Shown: positions 1-9,438, counted from the stretch's first letter. The stretch: 64,000 bases of DNA from Nonomuraea solani (GCF_900108335.1 NZ_FNVT01000001.1:1232977-1296976); one strand, 5' to 3'. Numbers and translations are program-made. The notes: a model not told the origin generated them from the sequence alone.

Positions 1-9
1 CGAGCTCTT

Positions 10-900
10 CTAGGCGACGATGTCGAGGGCGTTGATCGCGATCGCCGGGGTGACGGTCAGGAAGGGCCGCTCGTCGCCGTCGTTCAGGTCGGTCGTGACG
101 AACCGGCCGTGCGCGGAGCCGGGCCGGACGACCCGGCCGCCGCTGATGGCGAGGTAGCCCTCGAAGCTCCGCCGGGTGAAGCGGCGCTGGCCGCCGGTCG
201 GCACGTCGATCGCGATCAGCGGGCTGTCGTCGTCGGGCTCCGGGTAGACGATCAGCTCGCGCTCGGAGGCCCAGACGGAGTGCGGGCCGGGGAGGGCGAC
301 GCGTTCCTCGTACGAGCCGATCTCCTTGCCGGAGAGGTCGAGCACCACGGTGGTGAGGACGTCGTCCGCCGTCAGGTAGGTCGCGGCGAGCAGCAGGCCG
401 TCGGGCGACCAGCTGATCGAGGCCTCCTCCCAGTAACCCTCGGCCGACCAGAGCGGCCGCCGGGCGCCGGTGGCGGTGTCGACCAGCGCGACCCCGGCGC
501 TCGCGTCGTCGGCGCCGGGGATGCCGGAGCCGTTCGAGAGGTCGGCCAGGACGGCGAGCCGGGTGCCGTCCGGTGACAGCGCCGCGCGCATGTAGTCGTC
601 GGAGACGAACTCCTGGCGGGCGCCGGTGGCGAGCGTGTGCAGCACCACCCGCGACGGGCCGGCGCCGTCGTCCTGGCGCGCCAGGAACACCAGCCGGGTG
701 CCGTCGGACGACAGTGACATCGTCTCCGGCGACAGGTGCGCTGGCAGGCCGGGCACGGTCACGAACGCGTCGGTGTCGGCGTCCAGCACGATCACGGCGT
801 TCCGGTCGAGCCCTTGGGCCGCGAGCACCATCCGGGCCGCCCGCACCGGCCGCGCGGCCAGCGCGTCGAACGCCATCTCCCATGACCGGTCGACGATCAC
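10..900 (-). CDS. WD40/TolB-like beta-propeller protein
   Basis: A 296-residue protein with PD40-like blades. The motif SxDGTRL or SPDGxxL recurs near residues 63-74, 108-120 and 165-176, each followed by a hydrophobic strand, as in TolB C-terminal and dipeptidyl-peptidase beta-propellers. No signal peptide or membrane segment is visible and there is no catalytic hydrolase domain, so it is probably a stand-alone cytosolic propeller of unknown ligand. The GTG start is supported by a G-rich Shine-Dalgarno run (GAGGGGGG) just upstream. It is divergent from the giant secreted protein next door and shares its upstream region. Confidence 0.7.
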   Translation of the reverse strand: MIVDRSWEMAFDALAARPVRAARMVLAAQGLDRNAVIVLDADTDAFVTVPGLPAHLSPETMSLSSDGTRLVFLARQDDGAGPSRVVLHTLATGARQEFVSDDYMRAALSPDGTRLAVLADLSNGSGIPGADDASAGVALVDTATGARRPLWSAEGYWEEASISWSPDGLLLAATYLTADDVLTTVVLDLSGKEIGSYEERVALPGPHSVWASERELIVYPEPDDDSPLIAIDVPTGGQRRFTRRSFEGYLAISGGRVVRPGSAHGRFVTTDLNDGDERPFLTVTPAIAINALDIVA

Positions 901-937
901 GACACCCCCCTCTTACGGATCCGGAGCGCAGCCTAGT

Positions 938-989
938 CAAAGATCGCGGAAATGGGGAGTTCGCGGCATCTATCGCGAAACGATCTTTG
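938..989. promoter_or_regulatory. Nested inverted repeats between divergent genes
   Basis: Two perfect inverted repeats are nested. The outer arms are CAAAGATCG (938-946) and CGATCTTTG (981-989); the inner arms are TTCGCG (960-965) and CGCGAA (974-979). They lie between the divergent propeller and surface-protein genes. This looks like an operator or structured 5' leader; no binding protein can be assigned. Their presence supports the downstream GTG at 1042 over the earlier in-frame ATG at 952 as the start of the next gene. Confidence 0.4.
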
Positions 990-1041
990 TGGTGTACCTT
1001 CCCGCTGCCAGACTTATGTTCTCTTTATTCGGGGTGAACGC

Positions 1042-4000
1042 GTGCGGCGTCTCTGCGTGATCATGGTGGCCGTGCTTGTGGCGGGTCTTCTCGTTCCCGT
1101 CCATGAGTTGTTATTACCCAGATGGGCCGAAGCGGCGGCGGCCGAATGGGCCGAAGCGGCGGCGGCCGACGGTTGCCCACCGAACAGCGATAGCTGGGCG
1201 AACGGCCGGAGCGGTGAGAAGCGCTGCGTGTTCAACCGCATGTACTCCACCCGCCGCCGGATCAACGAGGTCTGCCTGCGCGACCGTCCCGCGCTCGGGA
1301 CGCACATCTACCAGCAGCCGAACGAGTGCAGCCCGTCCGGCGGCGTCGAGGCCATCGGCCAGGCCCGGGCCATCAAGTACCTGAACGACCAGCTCGGCGC
1401 CACGCCGCCCGCAGGGCAGCCCGGCGCGGTCATCAACCCGGACATCCAGTGGGAGCCGACCCTCAGCGGCGGCAGCGACCGGCCCGACATCATCTACTAC
1501 GACCACGTCAACACCAGCTTCGGCCAGGTGATCGAGGCCAAGGTCGACGGCAACCCGGACTACGCCGGCTGGGGCAACCAGGTGGCCCGCTACGCGGCCG
1601 TGCTCCAGGCCAACGGCGTCAGGGGCGTGAGCGCCGGTACGGTCCTCAACCGCTGGGGCACCTACACGGACTACTTCCAGGTCTACAACAGGAACTCCAC
1701 CTGCAAGGTGGACGGCAAGGCCGGGTTCCAGCTCTCCACGTACAAGGCCATCTCGCCGACCCCCGGGCTCCTGCACATCGGGGAGGTCCGCAAGGAGCGC
1801 AAGTGCGAGGAGCAGAAGCGGACGCCCACGCCCGGCAGCCCGCCCGCCCAGGTCCCGGCCGATGACGAGGAGGACGATGACAACAGGTGGCCCGTCCCGC
1901 CGATCCTGCTGCCGCTGATCACGCGCATCACGACCGTCGGCGCGACCTCGCTCGCCGGTGACGTCGCCGCGTACGGCAGCGTCGAGGCCGCCGCGGCCGT
2001 GATGACCGCCGAGGTCGAGGCGTTCCTGGCCAGCCAGCGGGGCGCGCTGTTCCTGCGCTCGGCCGGTTTCATCACCATCGAGGCGGCGATGGCCCTGGGC
2101 GTCGCCGCGCTGGTCATCCTCATCCTGTGGTGGTACTTCTCCGAGTACGGCGGCCTGGTGAAGGGCGAACCGCACTTCACCACGCTCGACGGCCTCGGCT
2201 ACGACCTGCAGTCCGTCGGCGAGTTCGTGGTCGCGGGCGCCGAGAAGTGGGGCCTGGAGGTCCACGGCCGGCTCAGCCCCGCCAGCGGCGGCCGGGACGT
2301 GTCGGTGATGTTCGACGCCGCGATGGAGGCGGGCGACCACAAGGTCGAGTTCCACGAGGACGACCTGTACATCGACGGCAAGAAGCGCACCCTCGACACC
2401 GGCAAGCTCCTCTACCTGGGCGACAACGCGTGGATCGTCCGGAAGGACGGTAAGTGGATCGTCATGTTCGACGGTCTGGAGGGCGCGGCCCTGTCCTGGA
2501 GGCGCGGCGCCGCCGGTCTCTACCTGCCGCCCGCCGCCGACAGTGACCTCGTGGGCCTGCTCGGCAACGCCGACGGCGACCCCAAGAACGACCTGAAGCT
2601 GCGGGACGGCACCCAGCTCCCGGCCAACGCCACGCCGGTTCAGTTGCACACCGACTACGCCAACTCCTGGCGGCTCTCCGACACCGAGTCGATGTTCACC
2701 TACGGCCCCGGCGAGAGCACGGCGACGTTCACGAACCTGCAGTTCCCCTCCCGCATCGTCACGATTCACGACCTGACGCCCGAGCAGATGCAGCTCGCGA
2801 CCACGCAGTGCGAGGAGAGCGGCGTCCAGCCGGGCGTGCCGTTCAACGACTGCGTGCTGGACATCGCGCTGACCGCGGACAACTCGTTCGCGGCGGCCGC
2901 CGCCGAGCAGAAGACCGTCAGCCTCGACCCGGCGGCGCAGGCCGTCGACGTCAACGGGGACCTGGCGATCGACTTCGAGGGCACGCTCGGCAAGAACGTG
3001 CTGCCGTCGCGGGTGTCGGCCGATCCGGCGGTGAGCTCGTTCGCCGGGCCGTTCAGCGGCGGCGACTCCTACCGGTTCTTCGTGCAGGCGCTGCCGCCCC
3101 ACAAGAGCGGGACGCTGAGCTTCGACCTGCTGACCGTCGGCGACTGGGCGTCCGACACCGACACCGAGAAGGTCACGGTCGAGACCGACCGCGACGACCC
3201 GTACACGATCACGCCGAGCGAGCTGACGCCCGTCGCGTCCGGGACGCTGGCGAACGGCCTGCCGTGGGCCAGGCACCGCATCACGATGCCGGTCACCCAC
3301 AAGAAGAGCCAGATCGAGGTCAAGGTCTCGGTCACCGGGGCGGCGGGCATCTCGAACCAGGCGTTCGGGCTCGACAACGTCAACCTCGACCTTGAGGTCG
3401 TCCCGCCGCAGTCGTTCGCGGTGTCGCTGCCGTTCACGGCCTCCGACGGGGTCCCGGGCGAGGGCGCGGGCAACCTGGAGGGCGAGGTCGCGGTCGACGA
3501 GTACCGGTTCACGCTGGACCAGCCGGCTTCGATCTTCGTCAACGCGCAGGAGTGCCCCGGGTTCGGGCTGGAGTGGCAACTGGACACCGCCGCGGGCGCG
3601 AAAGTGGCCAACGCCTTCCTGTGCGGCGCCAAGCGGATCGACGGTCTGGCGGCCGGGGCGTACCGGCTGCGGGTCTCGCCGTGGAACGACGTGTTCGGGC
3701 CGTACAAGCTCAGCGTGAACACCATGGGGGCCGACGTCGTCACGACGGCGGCGATCGGCGGGCCCGCGGTGCCGCTCACGATCACCGACCCGGGCCAGCT
3801 CGGCACCTGGACGTTCGCGGGAACGGCTGGGCAGAAGATCTCCGCCGAGCTCGGCGACGGCACCCTGACCTCCTCCAGTGACGCCTACCTGCGGCTGCGC
3901 AGGCCCGACGGAACCCTCATGACCGGGGAGTCCTGCGGCAAGGCGTGTTTCGTCGACACCCAGACGCTGCCGGTCACCGGCACGTACTCGGTGGTGTGGG

Positions 4001-7000
4001 ATCCGAAGGACGCCAAGACGGGCTCGATCTCGCTGCGGCTGTTCGAGGTGCCCGCGGCGGTCACCGGGACGGTCGCGATCGGCGCGCCGTCCACGCTGAC
4101 GACCACCATCCCCGGGCAGACCGTGTCGTGGTCGTTCGCCGGTACGGCGGGGCAGCGGGTCGCGTTCGGGGTCAGCGGGCTGGCCGGTTCGGCCTACGCC
4201 TCGATCGCCAACCCGGACGGGACACGGCTGTTCGGCTCCACCTACTGCTCGAAGGCGTGCGCCTTCGACACCACCACGCTGCCCGCGACGGGCACGTACA
4301 CGCTGGTCGTCGACCCCACCGACGTGCGGACGGGGCCGATCACGGCCAGCGTCATCGAAGGTGACGTCACCGGCGCCCTGACCGTCGGCGGCGCGCCGGT
4401 GAAGCTGACCACGACCGGTCCTGGACAGCGGGCGTACTGGACGTTCGCCGGCACGGCGGGGCAGCGGATCGCGTTCGCGCTGACGGACGGGACGTTCAGC
4501 GGCGCGTACGCGTCGGTCCGCGACCCGGGCGGAACGGACCTGTTCCGGTCCACCTACTGCAAGGCGTCGTGCGCGTTCGACACGGTCTCCCTCCCGGTGG
4601 ACGGCACCTACACGGTCGTCGTCGACCCCACCAACACGGCGGTCGGCTCGATCTCCGCGCAGGTCACCGAGGGCGACGCCACCGGCACACTGACCGCCGG
4701 CGGTGACCCGGTGAAGCTGACCACGACCGGGCCCGGGCAGGTCGCCACCTGGTCGTTCGCCGGCCGGGCGGGGCAGCGGGTCGCGTTCGCCCTGACGGGT
4801 GGCACGTTCAGCAACGCGTACGCGCTGGTGCGCGAGCCGGACGGCACCGAGCTGTTCGACTCGACCTACTGCAAGGCGTCGTGCGCGTTCGACACGGTCT
4901 CGCTGCCGGTGGACGGCACCTACACGGTCGTGCTGGATCCGTACGGTACGGCGGTGGGCTCGATCTCCGCGCAGGTCACCGAGGGCGACGCTTCGGGCAC
5001 GCTCACGGCGGACGGCGACGCGGTGAAGCTGACCACGACCGGGCCCGGCCAGACCGCGATCTGGTCGTACGCCGGGACCGCCGGGCAGCGGATCTCGGTC
5101 ACGTTCGCGGACGGGACGTTCTCCAGCGCGAACGCCTACATGCGCAAACCGGACGGCACGGTCCTCGTGCCGTCGACGTTCTGCGCGAGTTCCTGCTACT
5201 TCGACACGACCGTGCTCCCGGAGACCGGCACCTACCAGGTGGTGGCCGACCCGGCCGGCATCCAGACCGGCTCGATCTCGGCCAAGCTCAACATCGTGCC
5301 GCCGGACGTGACCGCCCGGATCACCGTCGGGGGAGCGGCGTCCACGCTGACGACCACCATCCCCGGGCAGCGCGCCGTGTGGACGTTCGACGGGCAGGCG
5401 GGCGCGCGGGTCTCGTTCGACTTCACCGGCGGGACGTTCCCCTACGCCTCCGACGCCGCCGTCAAGGTCAGGAAGCCGGACGGCACCGACCTGGTCGCCG
5501 AGACCAACTGCGGCACCGGCTGCCTGCTCGAACCGGTCATCCTGCCGGTGGCCGGCACGTACACGGTGGACCTGCGGCCCAAGGGGTCGAAGACCGGCGC
5601 GGTGACGCTGCGGACGTACCTGGTGGACGACATCGCCGGCACGGTCGCGATCGACGGCGCCACCTCGACCCTGACCACGACGATCCCCGGCCAGAACGGC
5701 ACCTGGACCTTCGCCGGGACGGCGGGCAAGTACGTCAACCTCGCGTTCATGGGCGGCACGTTCACCTCCGCCTCCGACGCCGCGGTCTCGGTGAAGGGGC
5801 CGGACGGGGCCGTCCTGCGGGAGGACACCTCCTGTGGCAAGCTCTGCATGTTCGAGCCGATCACCCTGCCCGCGACCGGGACGTACACGATCCTGTTCGA
5901 CCCGCGCAAGGCCGTCGTGGGCTCGCTGACCGCGCAGCTCACCGAGGGCGACGTCACCGGCACGACCTCGGTCGGCGGCGCGGCGTCCACGCTGACCACG
6001 GTCGGCGCCGGGCAGAAGGCCGTCTGGTCGTTCGCCGGGACGGCGGGCCGGCGGGTGTCGTTCAACTTCACGGGGACGACGCTCACCAGCCTGTACGACG
6101 CCTACGTGGCGGTGAGGAAGCCGGACGGGACCGTCCTGATCGAGGACACCCCGTGCGGGCGCAACTGCCTGCTGGACCCGGCCGTCCTGCCGGTGGCCGG
6201 CACGTACACCGTCGAGTTCAGGCCGCAGAACGCCAAGACGGGTTCGATGACCCTGCAGCTCCACGAGGTCACCCACCTGGCCGCCGGCGTCACCGTCGGC
6301 GGCGCCGCCTCGACGTTCACCACGACGGTGCCGGGCCAGAACGGCACCTGGTCGTTCCCGGGGACGGCCGGAAGGCTCGTGTCGTTCAACTTCACCGACG
6401 CGAACTTCGCCGGCACGACCAACGCGCGGGTGACGGTGAAGAAGCCCGACGGCACCGTGCTGGTCGCCGCCACCAATTGCGGGAAGAACTGTTTCCTGGA
6501 GCCGGTGGCGCTTCCGGTGGCGGGCACGTACACCGTGGAGTTCGACCCGCAGGACGCGACGGTGGGCAAGCTGACCCTGGCGGCGCACCCGGTCACCCAT
6601 CTGACCGCGAACGTCACCGTCGGCGGCGCCGCCTCGACGCTGACCACGACGGTGCCGGGCCAGAACGGCACCTGGTCGATGCCGGGGACGGCGGGGCAGG
6701 TCGTGGCGTTCAACTTCACCGACGCGAACTTCGCCGGCACGACCAACGCGCGGGTGACGGTGAAGAAGCCCGACGGCACCGTGCTGGTCGCCGCCACCTA
6801 CTGCGGGAAGAACTGTTTCCTGGAGCCGGTGGCGCTTCCGGTGGCCGGCACGTACACCGTGGAGTTCGACCCGCAGGACGAGAAGGCCGGCAAGCTGACC
6901 CTCAAGACCAACACGGTCGCCGATCTCGCCCCGGCCGCCATCACCATCGGCGGCGCCACCTCGACCCTGACCACCACGACCCCGGGCCAGAACGGAAGCT

Positions 7001-7248
7001 GGACCTTCAGCGGCACCACCGGCCAGAAGGTCACCGTCACCTTCACCGGCACCAGTTTCACCACCGCGACGGACGTTCAGGTGTCGCTGCGGAAGCCGGA
7101 CGGCACGGCGCTCGGCAGCAACACCTACTGCGGCCGCAACTGCACCATCTCGGCGGTCACGCTCCCGGCCACGGGGACGTACACGATCGTCTTCAACCCG
7201 CAGGCCGAAAAGGTCGGCTCCCTCACCACGAAGGTGGCGGTGTCCTGA
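1042..7248 (+). CDS. Giant secreted/surface protein: PD-(D/E)XK-like segment, VWD domain, 11 repeats
   Basis: About 2068 residues. The N-terminus looks like a signal peptide (basic start, hydrophobic core, then an Ala-rich WAEAAAA duplication). Residues ~146-167 contain RPDIIYYD followed by IEAK, the spacing of a PD-(D/E)XK nuclease core (D149, E165, K167). A hydrophobic helix lies at ~350-367. A von Willebrand type D-like domain follows (~374-523; GEPHFTTLDGLGYDL, and GLLGNADGDPKND near its end). A beta-rich segment spans ~655-790. Eleven ~106-residue repeats (~902-2067) each carry a PGQ...W.FAGTAGQ core and a C-x3-C pair, resembling bacterial pre-peptidase C-terminal (PPC) domains. GTG 1042 is preferred because ATG 952 would translate a palindromic region. 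Role is unknown; adhesion or a surface toxin is possible. Repeats 9 and 10 are nearly identical in DNA, a sign of recent duplication. Confidence 0.72.
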   Translation: MRRLCVIMVAVLVAGLLVPVHELLLPRWAEAAAAEWAEAAAADGCPPNSDSWANGRSGEKRCVFNRMYSTRRRINEVCLRDRPALGTHIYQQPNECSPSGGVEAIGQARAIKYLNDQLGATPPAGQPGAVINPDIQWEPTLSGGSDRPDIIYYDHVNTSFGQVIEAKVDGNPDYAGWGNQVARYAAVLQANGVRGVSAGTVLNRWGTYTDYFQVYNRNSTCKVDGKAGFQLSTYKAISPTPGLLHIGEVRKERKCEEQKRTPTPGSPPAQVPADDEEDDDNRWPVPPILLPLITRITTVGATSLAGDVAAYGSVEAAAAVMTAEVEAFLASQRGALFLRSAGFITIEAAMALGVAALVILILWWYFSEYGGLVKGEPHFTTLDGLGYDLQSVGEFVVAGAEKWGLEVHGRLSPASGGRDVSVMFDAAMEAGDHKVEFHEDDLYIDGKKRTLDTGKLLYLGDNAWIVRKDGKWIVMFDGLEGAALSWRRGAAGLYLPPAADSDLVGLLGNADGDPKNDLKLRDGTQLPANATPVQLHTDYANSWRLSDTESMFTYGPGESTATFTNLQFPSRIVTIHDLTPEQMQLATTQCEESGVQPGVPFNDCVLDIALTADNSFAAAAAEQKTVSLDPAAQAVDVNGDLAIDFEGTLGKNVLPSRVSADPAVSSFAGPFSGGDSYRFFVQALPPHKSGTLSFDLLTVGDWASDTDTEKVTVETDRDDPYTITPSELTPVASGTLANGLPWARHRITMPVTHKKSQIEVKVSVTGAAGISNQAFGLDNVNLDLEVVPPQSFAVSLPFTASDGVPGEGAGNLEGEVAVDEYRFTLDQPASIFVNAQECPGFGLEWQLDTAAGAKVANAFLCGAKRIDGLAAGAYRLRVSPWNDVFGPYKLSVNTMGADVVTTAAIGGPAVPLTITDPGQLGTWTFAGTAGQKISAELGDGTLTSSSDAYLRLRRPDGTLMTGESCGKACFVDTQTLPVTGTYSVVWDPKDAKTGSISLRLFEVPAAVTGTVAIGAPSTLTTTIPGQTVSWSFAGTAGQRVAFGVSGLAGSAYASIANPDGTRLFGSTYCSKACAFDTTTLPATGTYTLVVDPTDVRTGPITASVIEGDVTGALTVGGAPVKLTTTGPGQRAYWTFAGTAGQRIAFALTDGTFSGAYASVRDPGGTDLFRSTYCKASCAFDTVSLPVDGTYTVVVDPTNTAVGSISAQVTEGDATGTLTAGGDPVKLTTTGPGQVATWSFAGRAGQRVAFALTGGTFSNAYALVREPDGTELFDSTYCKASCAFDTVSLPVDGTYTVVLDPYGTAVGSISAQVTEGDASGTLTADGDAVKLTTTGPGQTAIWSYAGTAGQRISVTFADGTFSSANAYMRKPDGTVLVPSTFCASSCYFDTTVLPETGTYQVVADPAGIQTGSISAKLNIVPPDVTARITVGGAASTLTTTIPGQRAVWTFDGQAGARVSFDFTGGTFPYASDAAVKVRKPDGTDLVAETNCGTGCLLEPVILPVAGTYTVDLRPKGSKTGAVTLRTYLVDDIAGTVAIDGATSTLTTTIPGQNGTWTFAGTAGKYVNLAFMGGTFTSASDAAVSVKGPDGAVLREDTSCGKLCMFEPITLPATGTYTILFDPRKAVVGSLTAQLTEGDVTGTTSVGGAASTLTTVGAGQKAVWSFAGTAGRRVSFNFTGTTLTSLYDAYVAVRKPDGTVLIEDTPCGRNCLLDPAVLPVAGTYTVEFRPQNAKTGSMTLQLHEVTHLAAGVTVGGAASTFTTTVPGQNGTWSFPGTAGRLVSFNFTDANFAGTTNARVTVKKPDGTVLVAATNCGKNCFLEPVALPVAGTYTVEFDPQDATVGKLTLAAHPVTHLTANVTVGGAASTLTTTVPGQNGTWSMPGTAGQVVAFNFTDANFAGTTNARVTVKKPDGTVLVAATYCGKNCFLEPVALPVAGTYTVEFDPQDEKAGKLTLKTNTVADLAPAAITIGGATSTLTTTTPGQNGSWTFSGTTGQKVTVTFTGTSFTTATDVQVSLRKPDGTALGSNTYCGRNCTISAVTLPATGTYTIVFNPQAEKVGSLTTKVAVS

Positions 7249-7403
7249 TCTTCCTGGCGAGGGTGCGCAGCCCGCGATAAGCGGCGGTGCGCACCGCGCC
7301 GGGGCCTTTGCCCAGGACCAGGCCGGCCGTCTTGGCGTCGAGACCGATCACCACGCGCAGCACGATCGCCTCGGCCTGGTCCTGGGCAGCAGGCGCCACG
7401 GCT
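7223..7403 (-). pseudogene. ECF sigma factor region 4 remnant
   Basis: Reading the minus strand just after an in-frame TGA gives about 60 codons including QAEAIVLRVVIGLDAK and GKGPGAVRTAAYRGLR. This is the typical sigma region 4.2 helix-turn-helix of actinobacterial RNA polymerase ECF sigma factors. No region 2 or start codon is present upstream, so it is the 3' stump of a deleted gene. It overlaps the 3' end of the giant surface protein gene on the opposite strand, suggesting that a rearrangement brought the two together. Confidence 0.5.
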
Positions 7404-7499
7404 CAATGCGCGTCAAGGGCCGCGTAAAGGGCTTCGCGTCATCATGTCATTGAAGCCCGGCCCACCCCACCTGCCGAGTCTCCTGACGAACCGAAAAGA

Positions 7500-7536
7500 C
7501 CGGCCGGACGGCGATTGGGGGCCACCGTCCGGCCGG
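7500..7536 (-). terminator. 12-bp perfect hairpin between convergent genes
   Basis: Arms CCGGCCGGACGG and CCGTCCGGCCGG are separated by 13 nt. On the minus strand the hairpin is followed by GTCTTTTCGG. It sits just past the stop of the RHS-phospholipase gene and between convergent genes, so it fits a terminator, possibly bidirectional. Confidence 0.65.
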
Positions 7537-7577
7537 AGCGAGGTCAGCGCGCGGGTTTCACATTCCGCGCCGTGTTG

Positions 7578-9230
7578 TTATGGCATACCGAAGGCCAGGA
7601 CGGCCGCGTAGTAGACCTTGGCGAGCTTCTTGCAGGCGCCGCGGACCAGGATGAAGTAGCCACCGCACACCTTGTCGCGCAAGGTGATGTAGAAGCGGGT
7701 GTCCACGTCGAGCTTCCGCACGACGTTGCGGTCGAGGTAGTACTTGTAGCGCTTCTTCTGGTTGGTCATCAGGCCGTACCCGTAGTCGTGCGAGTCACAG
7801 GCCGGCCGGAAGTCGAACTTGGCGGGGCGGTCGGGAGACTTCGTGCAGTGGTCGTACTCGATGCCCCTGACCTTGAAGCCGCTGGCGGTGCGCTTCCAGG
7901 CCGGTTTGCGGAACTTGCCGCCGTGGAACGAGAAGGCCGAGCAGCCCGACTTCGTGTACCACATCCAGGTCTTACCCGTGTTGCACTTCTTCGGGTACGA
8001 CTGCGGCGGGTCCAGGCCGTCCGGCAGGAAGTCGCTGGCCGGCGGCTCGTCGACGTTGGGGTCCTCGACCCCGGCCGCGCCCTCGGTCGTCCCGCCGTTG
8101 ACCGGCATGTCGAGGTCGGTGGCGGTCACCTGGGGAGCCGCGGCGCCCGCCGGGAAGGTGAGCTGCCACCCGCCGCTGTTGACGGACTCGATCGACGACA
8201 GGCGTCCCACCGGGTCGTAGGCGTAGGTCGCCTGGGTGGCGCCGACGCTGGGGTCGGACACGGTGCGCAGCAGGCCGTTCGGGTCGTAGGCGTAGCTGGC
8301 CTCGGTCTGCGGCGCGTCGGTCCCGTACGCGACCGTGATGTTCTTGAGCCGGCCCGCGAAGTCACCGAGCGCCGTGCCGGTGGCCGTGGTGGCCGTGGCG
8401 TAGGTGAACCGGGTGACGGACTCGGGGGTCTCGGCCGTGGCCGGCTCCTTGACGGAGCTGATCCGGGCCTGGCCGTCGTACGAGATCGACGACTTGCCGA
8501 AGGCGGCGGTGCCGACGCTGGTCACCCGCCAGGGGTCGGCGCTCGGCGCCCCCGGCTGCCGTGACCAGGTGTAGGTGAGCTGGAGGTCGGTGTTGCTGAC
8601 GGGGGTGCCGTCGGCGTTGGTGAAGGTGTCGTCGCCCGCCTCCAGGGGGCCGAGGTCCGTCACGTACGTCTCGGCCGTCGTCGTGCGCATCGCTCCGATG
8701 GCCGCGTCCCACCGGGTGGTCTCGGTGATCTTGGAGCCGTCGGTGGCCTGGTAGGTCTGGATGCCGCCGCCGTCGGGGAAGGAGACGCTGCTCTTCAGCG
8801 CGTAGCTGGTCGATGTCCCCTCGTCGAGCTCCGAGACGACGATGGTGCCGTTCTGGTTCTCCAGCTTCCGGTTGATCGCACCGCCGACGAACTCGGCCTG
8901 CCAACCGGGACCGAAGACGCCCAACTCGGGACGGGTGGCCGGCGCCGACTGTGGCCGGGCCAGATCACCGCCGGCCAGGGCCACACCGTGCCTGCGGCTG
9001 ATCGCGCCGGCGGACACGTCCAGCTCGGAGAGCTTGAAGGTCTTGTCGTCCGAGGAGTACTGGCCGGGGCCGATCTCCTGGACCTCGGCCGGCGCCGGGT
9101 CGGCGAGCACGGTGGCGGAGACCGGCGTGGCGACGGCGACGAAGGGGAGCAGCATCGCCGTGACGGCGACGGGAAGCGCTAATCGACGCAAGAGGTGCCT
9201 CCAGGCAAAACGAGAAAGTGATTTGATCAC
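7578..9230 (-). CDS. Secreted RHS/YD-repeat protein with C-terminal phospholipase A2 domain
   Basis: A 550-residue protein. Residues 1-40 form a signal peptide (basic N-terminus, then a long hydrophobic core ending near PVSA). The central part carries RHS/YD-type repeats: YAYDPNGLLRTVSDPS and YAYDPVGRLSSIESV around residues 308-352, plus weaker copies. After a Pro-rich linker (~390-405) the last ~150 residues contain Cys-rich sequence and the motif FDFRPACDSHDYGYG. That matches the catalytic His-Asp (H481, D482) of prokaryotic phospholipase A2 (PF09056-like), a fold that hydrolyses sn-2 acyl chains of phospholipids with Ca2+. Fusion of YD repeats to a PLA2 tail is the architecture of polymorphic toxins, though this one is short and lacks a full RHS cage. 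No immunity gene is recognisable beside it. It could act as a toxin or as a secreted lipase. Confidence 0.75.
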   Translation of the reverse strand: MIKSLSRFAWRHLLRRLALPVAVTAMLLPFVAVATPVSATVLADPAPAEVQEIGPGQYSSDDKTFKLSELDVSAGAISRRHGVALAGGDLARPQSAPATRPELGVFGPGWQAEFVGGAINRKLENQNGTIVVSELDEGTSTSYALKSSVSFPDGGGIQTYQATDGSKITETTRWDAAIGAMRTTTAETYVTDLGPLEAGDDTFTNADGTPVSNTDLQLTYTWSRQPGAPSADPWRVTSVGTAAFGKSSISYDGQARISSVKEPATAETPESVTRFTYATATTATGTALGDFAGRLKNITVAYGTDAPQTEASYAYDPNGLLRTVSDPSVGATQATYAYDPVGRLSSIESVNSGGWQLTFPAGAAAPQVTATDLDMPVNGGTTEGAAGVEDPNVDEPPASDFLPDGLDPPQSYPKKCNTGKTWMWYTKSGCSAFSFHGGKFRKPAWKRTASGFKVRGIEYDHCTKSPDRPAKFDFRPACDSHDYGYGLMTNQKKRYKYYLDRNVVRKLDVDTRFYITLRDKVCGGYFILVRGACKKLAKVYYAAVLAFGMP

Positions 9231-9411
9231 CTGGAGGTTAAGGGGTTACAAATCGCTTTGACAAGAGGTGGACAAGTTTCAGAAATGATGGTCAAATCGC
9301 CTATGAAGCCATACCTCAAGACGCGTCAATTCGGCTGTTCATGCAGGTCGGAGGATGTGTAGTGAGTTTATGGTGAAATTGTGGCGGCGTCTAGAACAAT
9401 TAATTCGACCA

Positions 9412-9438
9412 GCGGGCTCGGTGTAAATCCGGGCCCGC
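9412..9438 (-). terminator. Weak hairpin downstream of the RTX-like gene
   Basis: Inverted repeat GCGGGC...GCCCGC with a 15-nt loop, lying just past the stop of the minus-strand RTX-like gene. The stem is short and no clear U-tract follows. Confidence 0.3.

Noticed and set aside
952..1041. Earlier ATG start for the giant secreted protein
   Set aside because: It would translate nested palindromes and place a non-signal peptide before the hydrophobic core; GTG 1042 gives a normal signal peptide.
1114..6600. Very long minus-strand open frame (>1800 codons) opposite the giant secreted gene
   Set aside because: Composition is Arg/Gly/Ala-rich with no domain, and the plus strand shows signal peptide, VWD and repeat structure. 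It is an antisense shadow of GC-rich coding DNA.
4881..7280. ~800-codon open frame on the plus strand in another frame
   Set aside because: Low-complexity His/Arg/Gly translation produced by the repeat region; no start site or domain.
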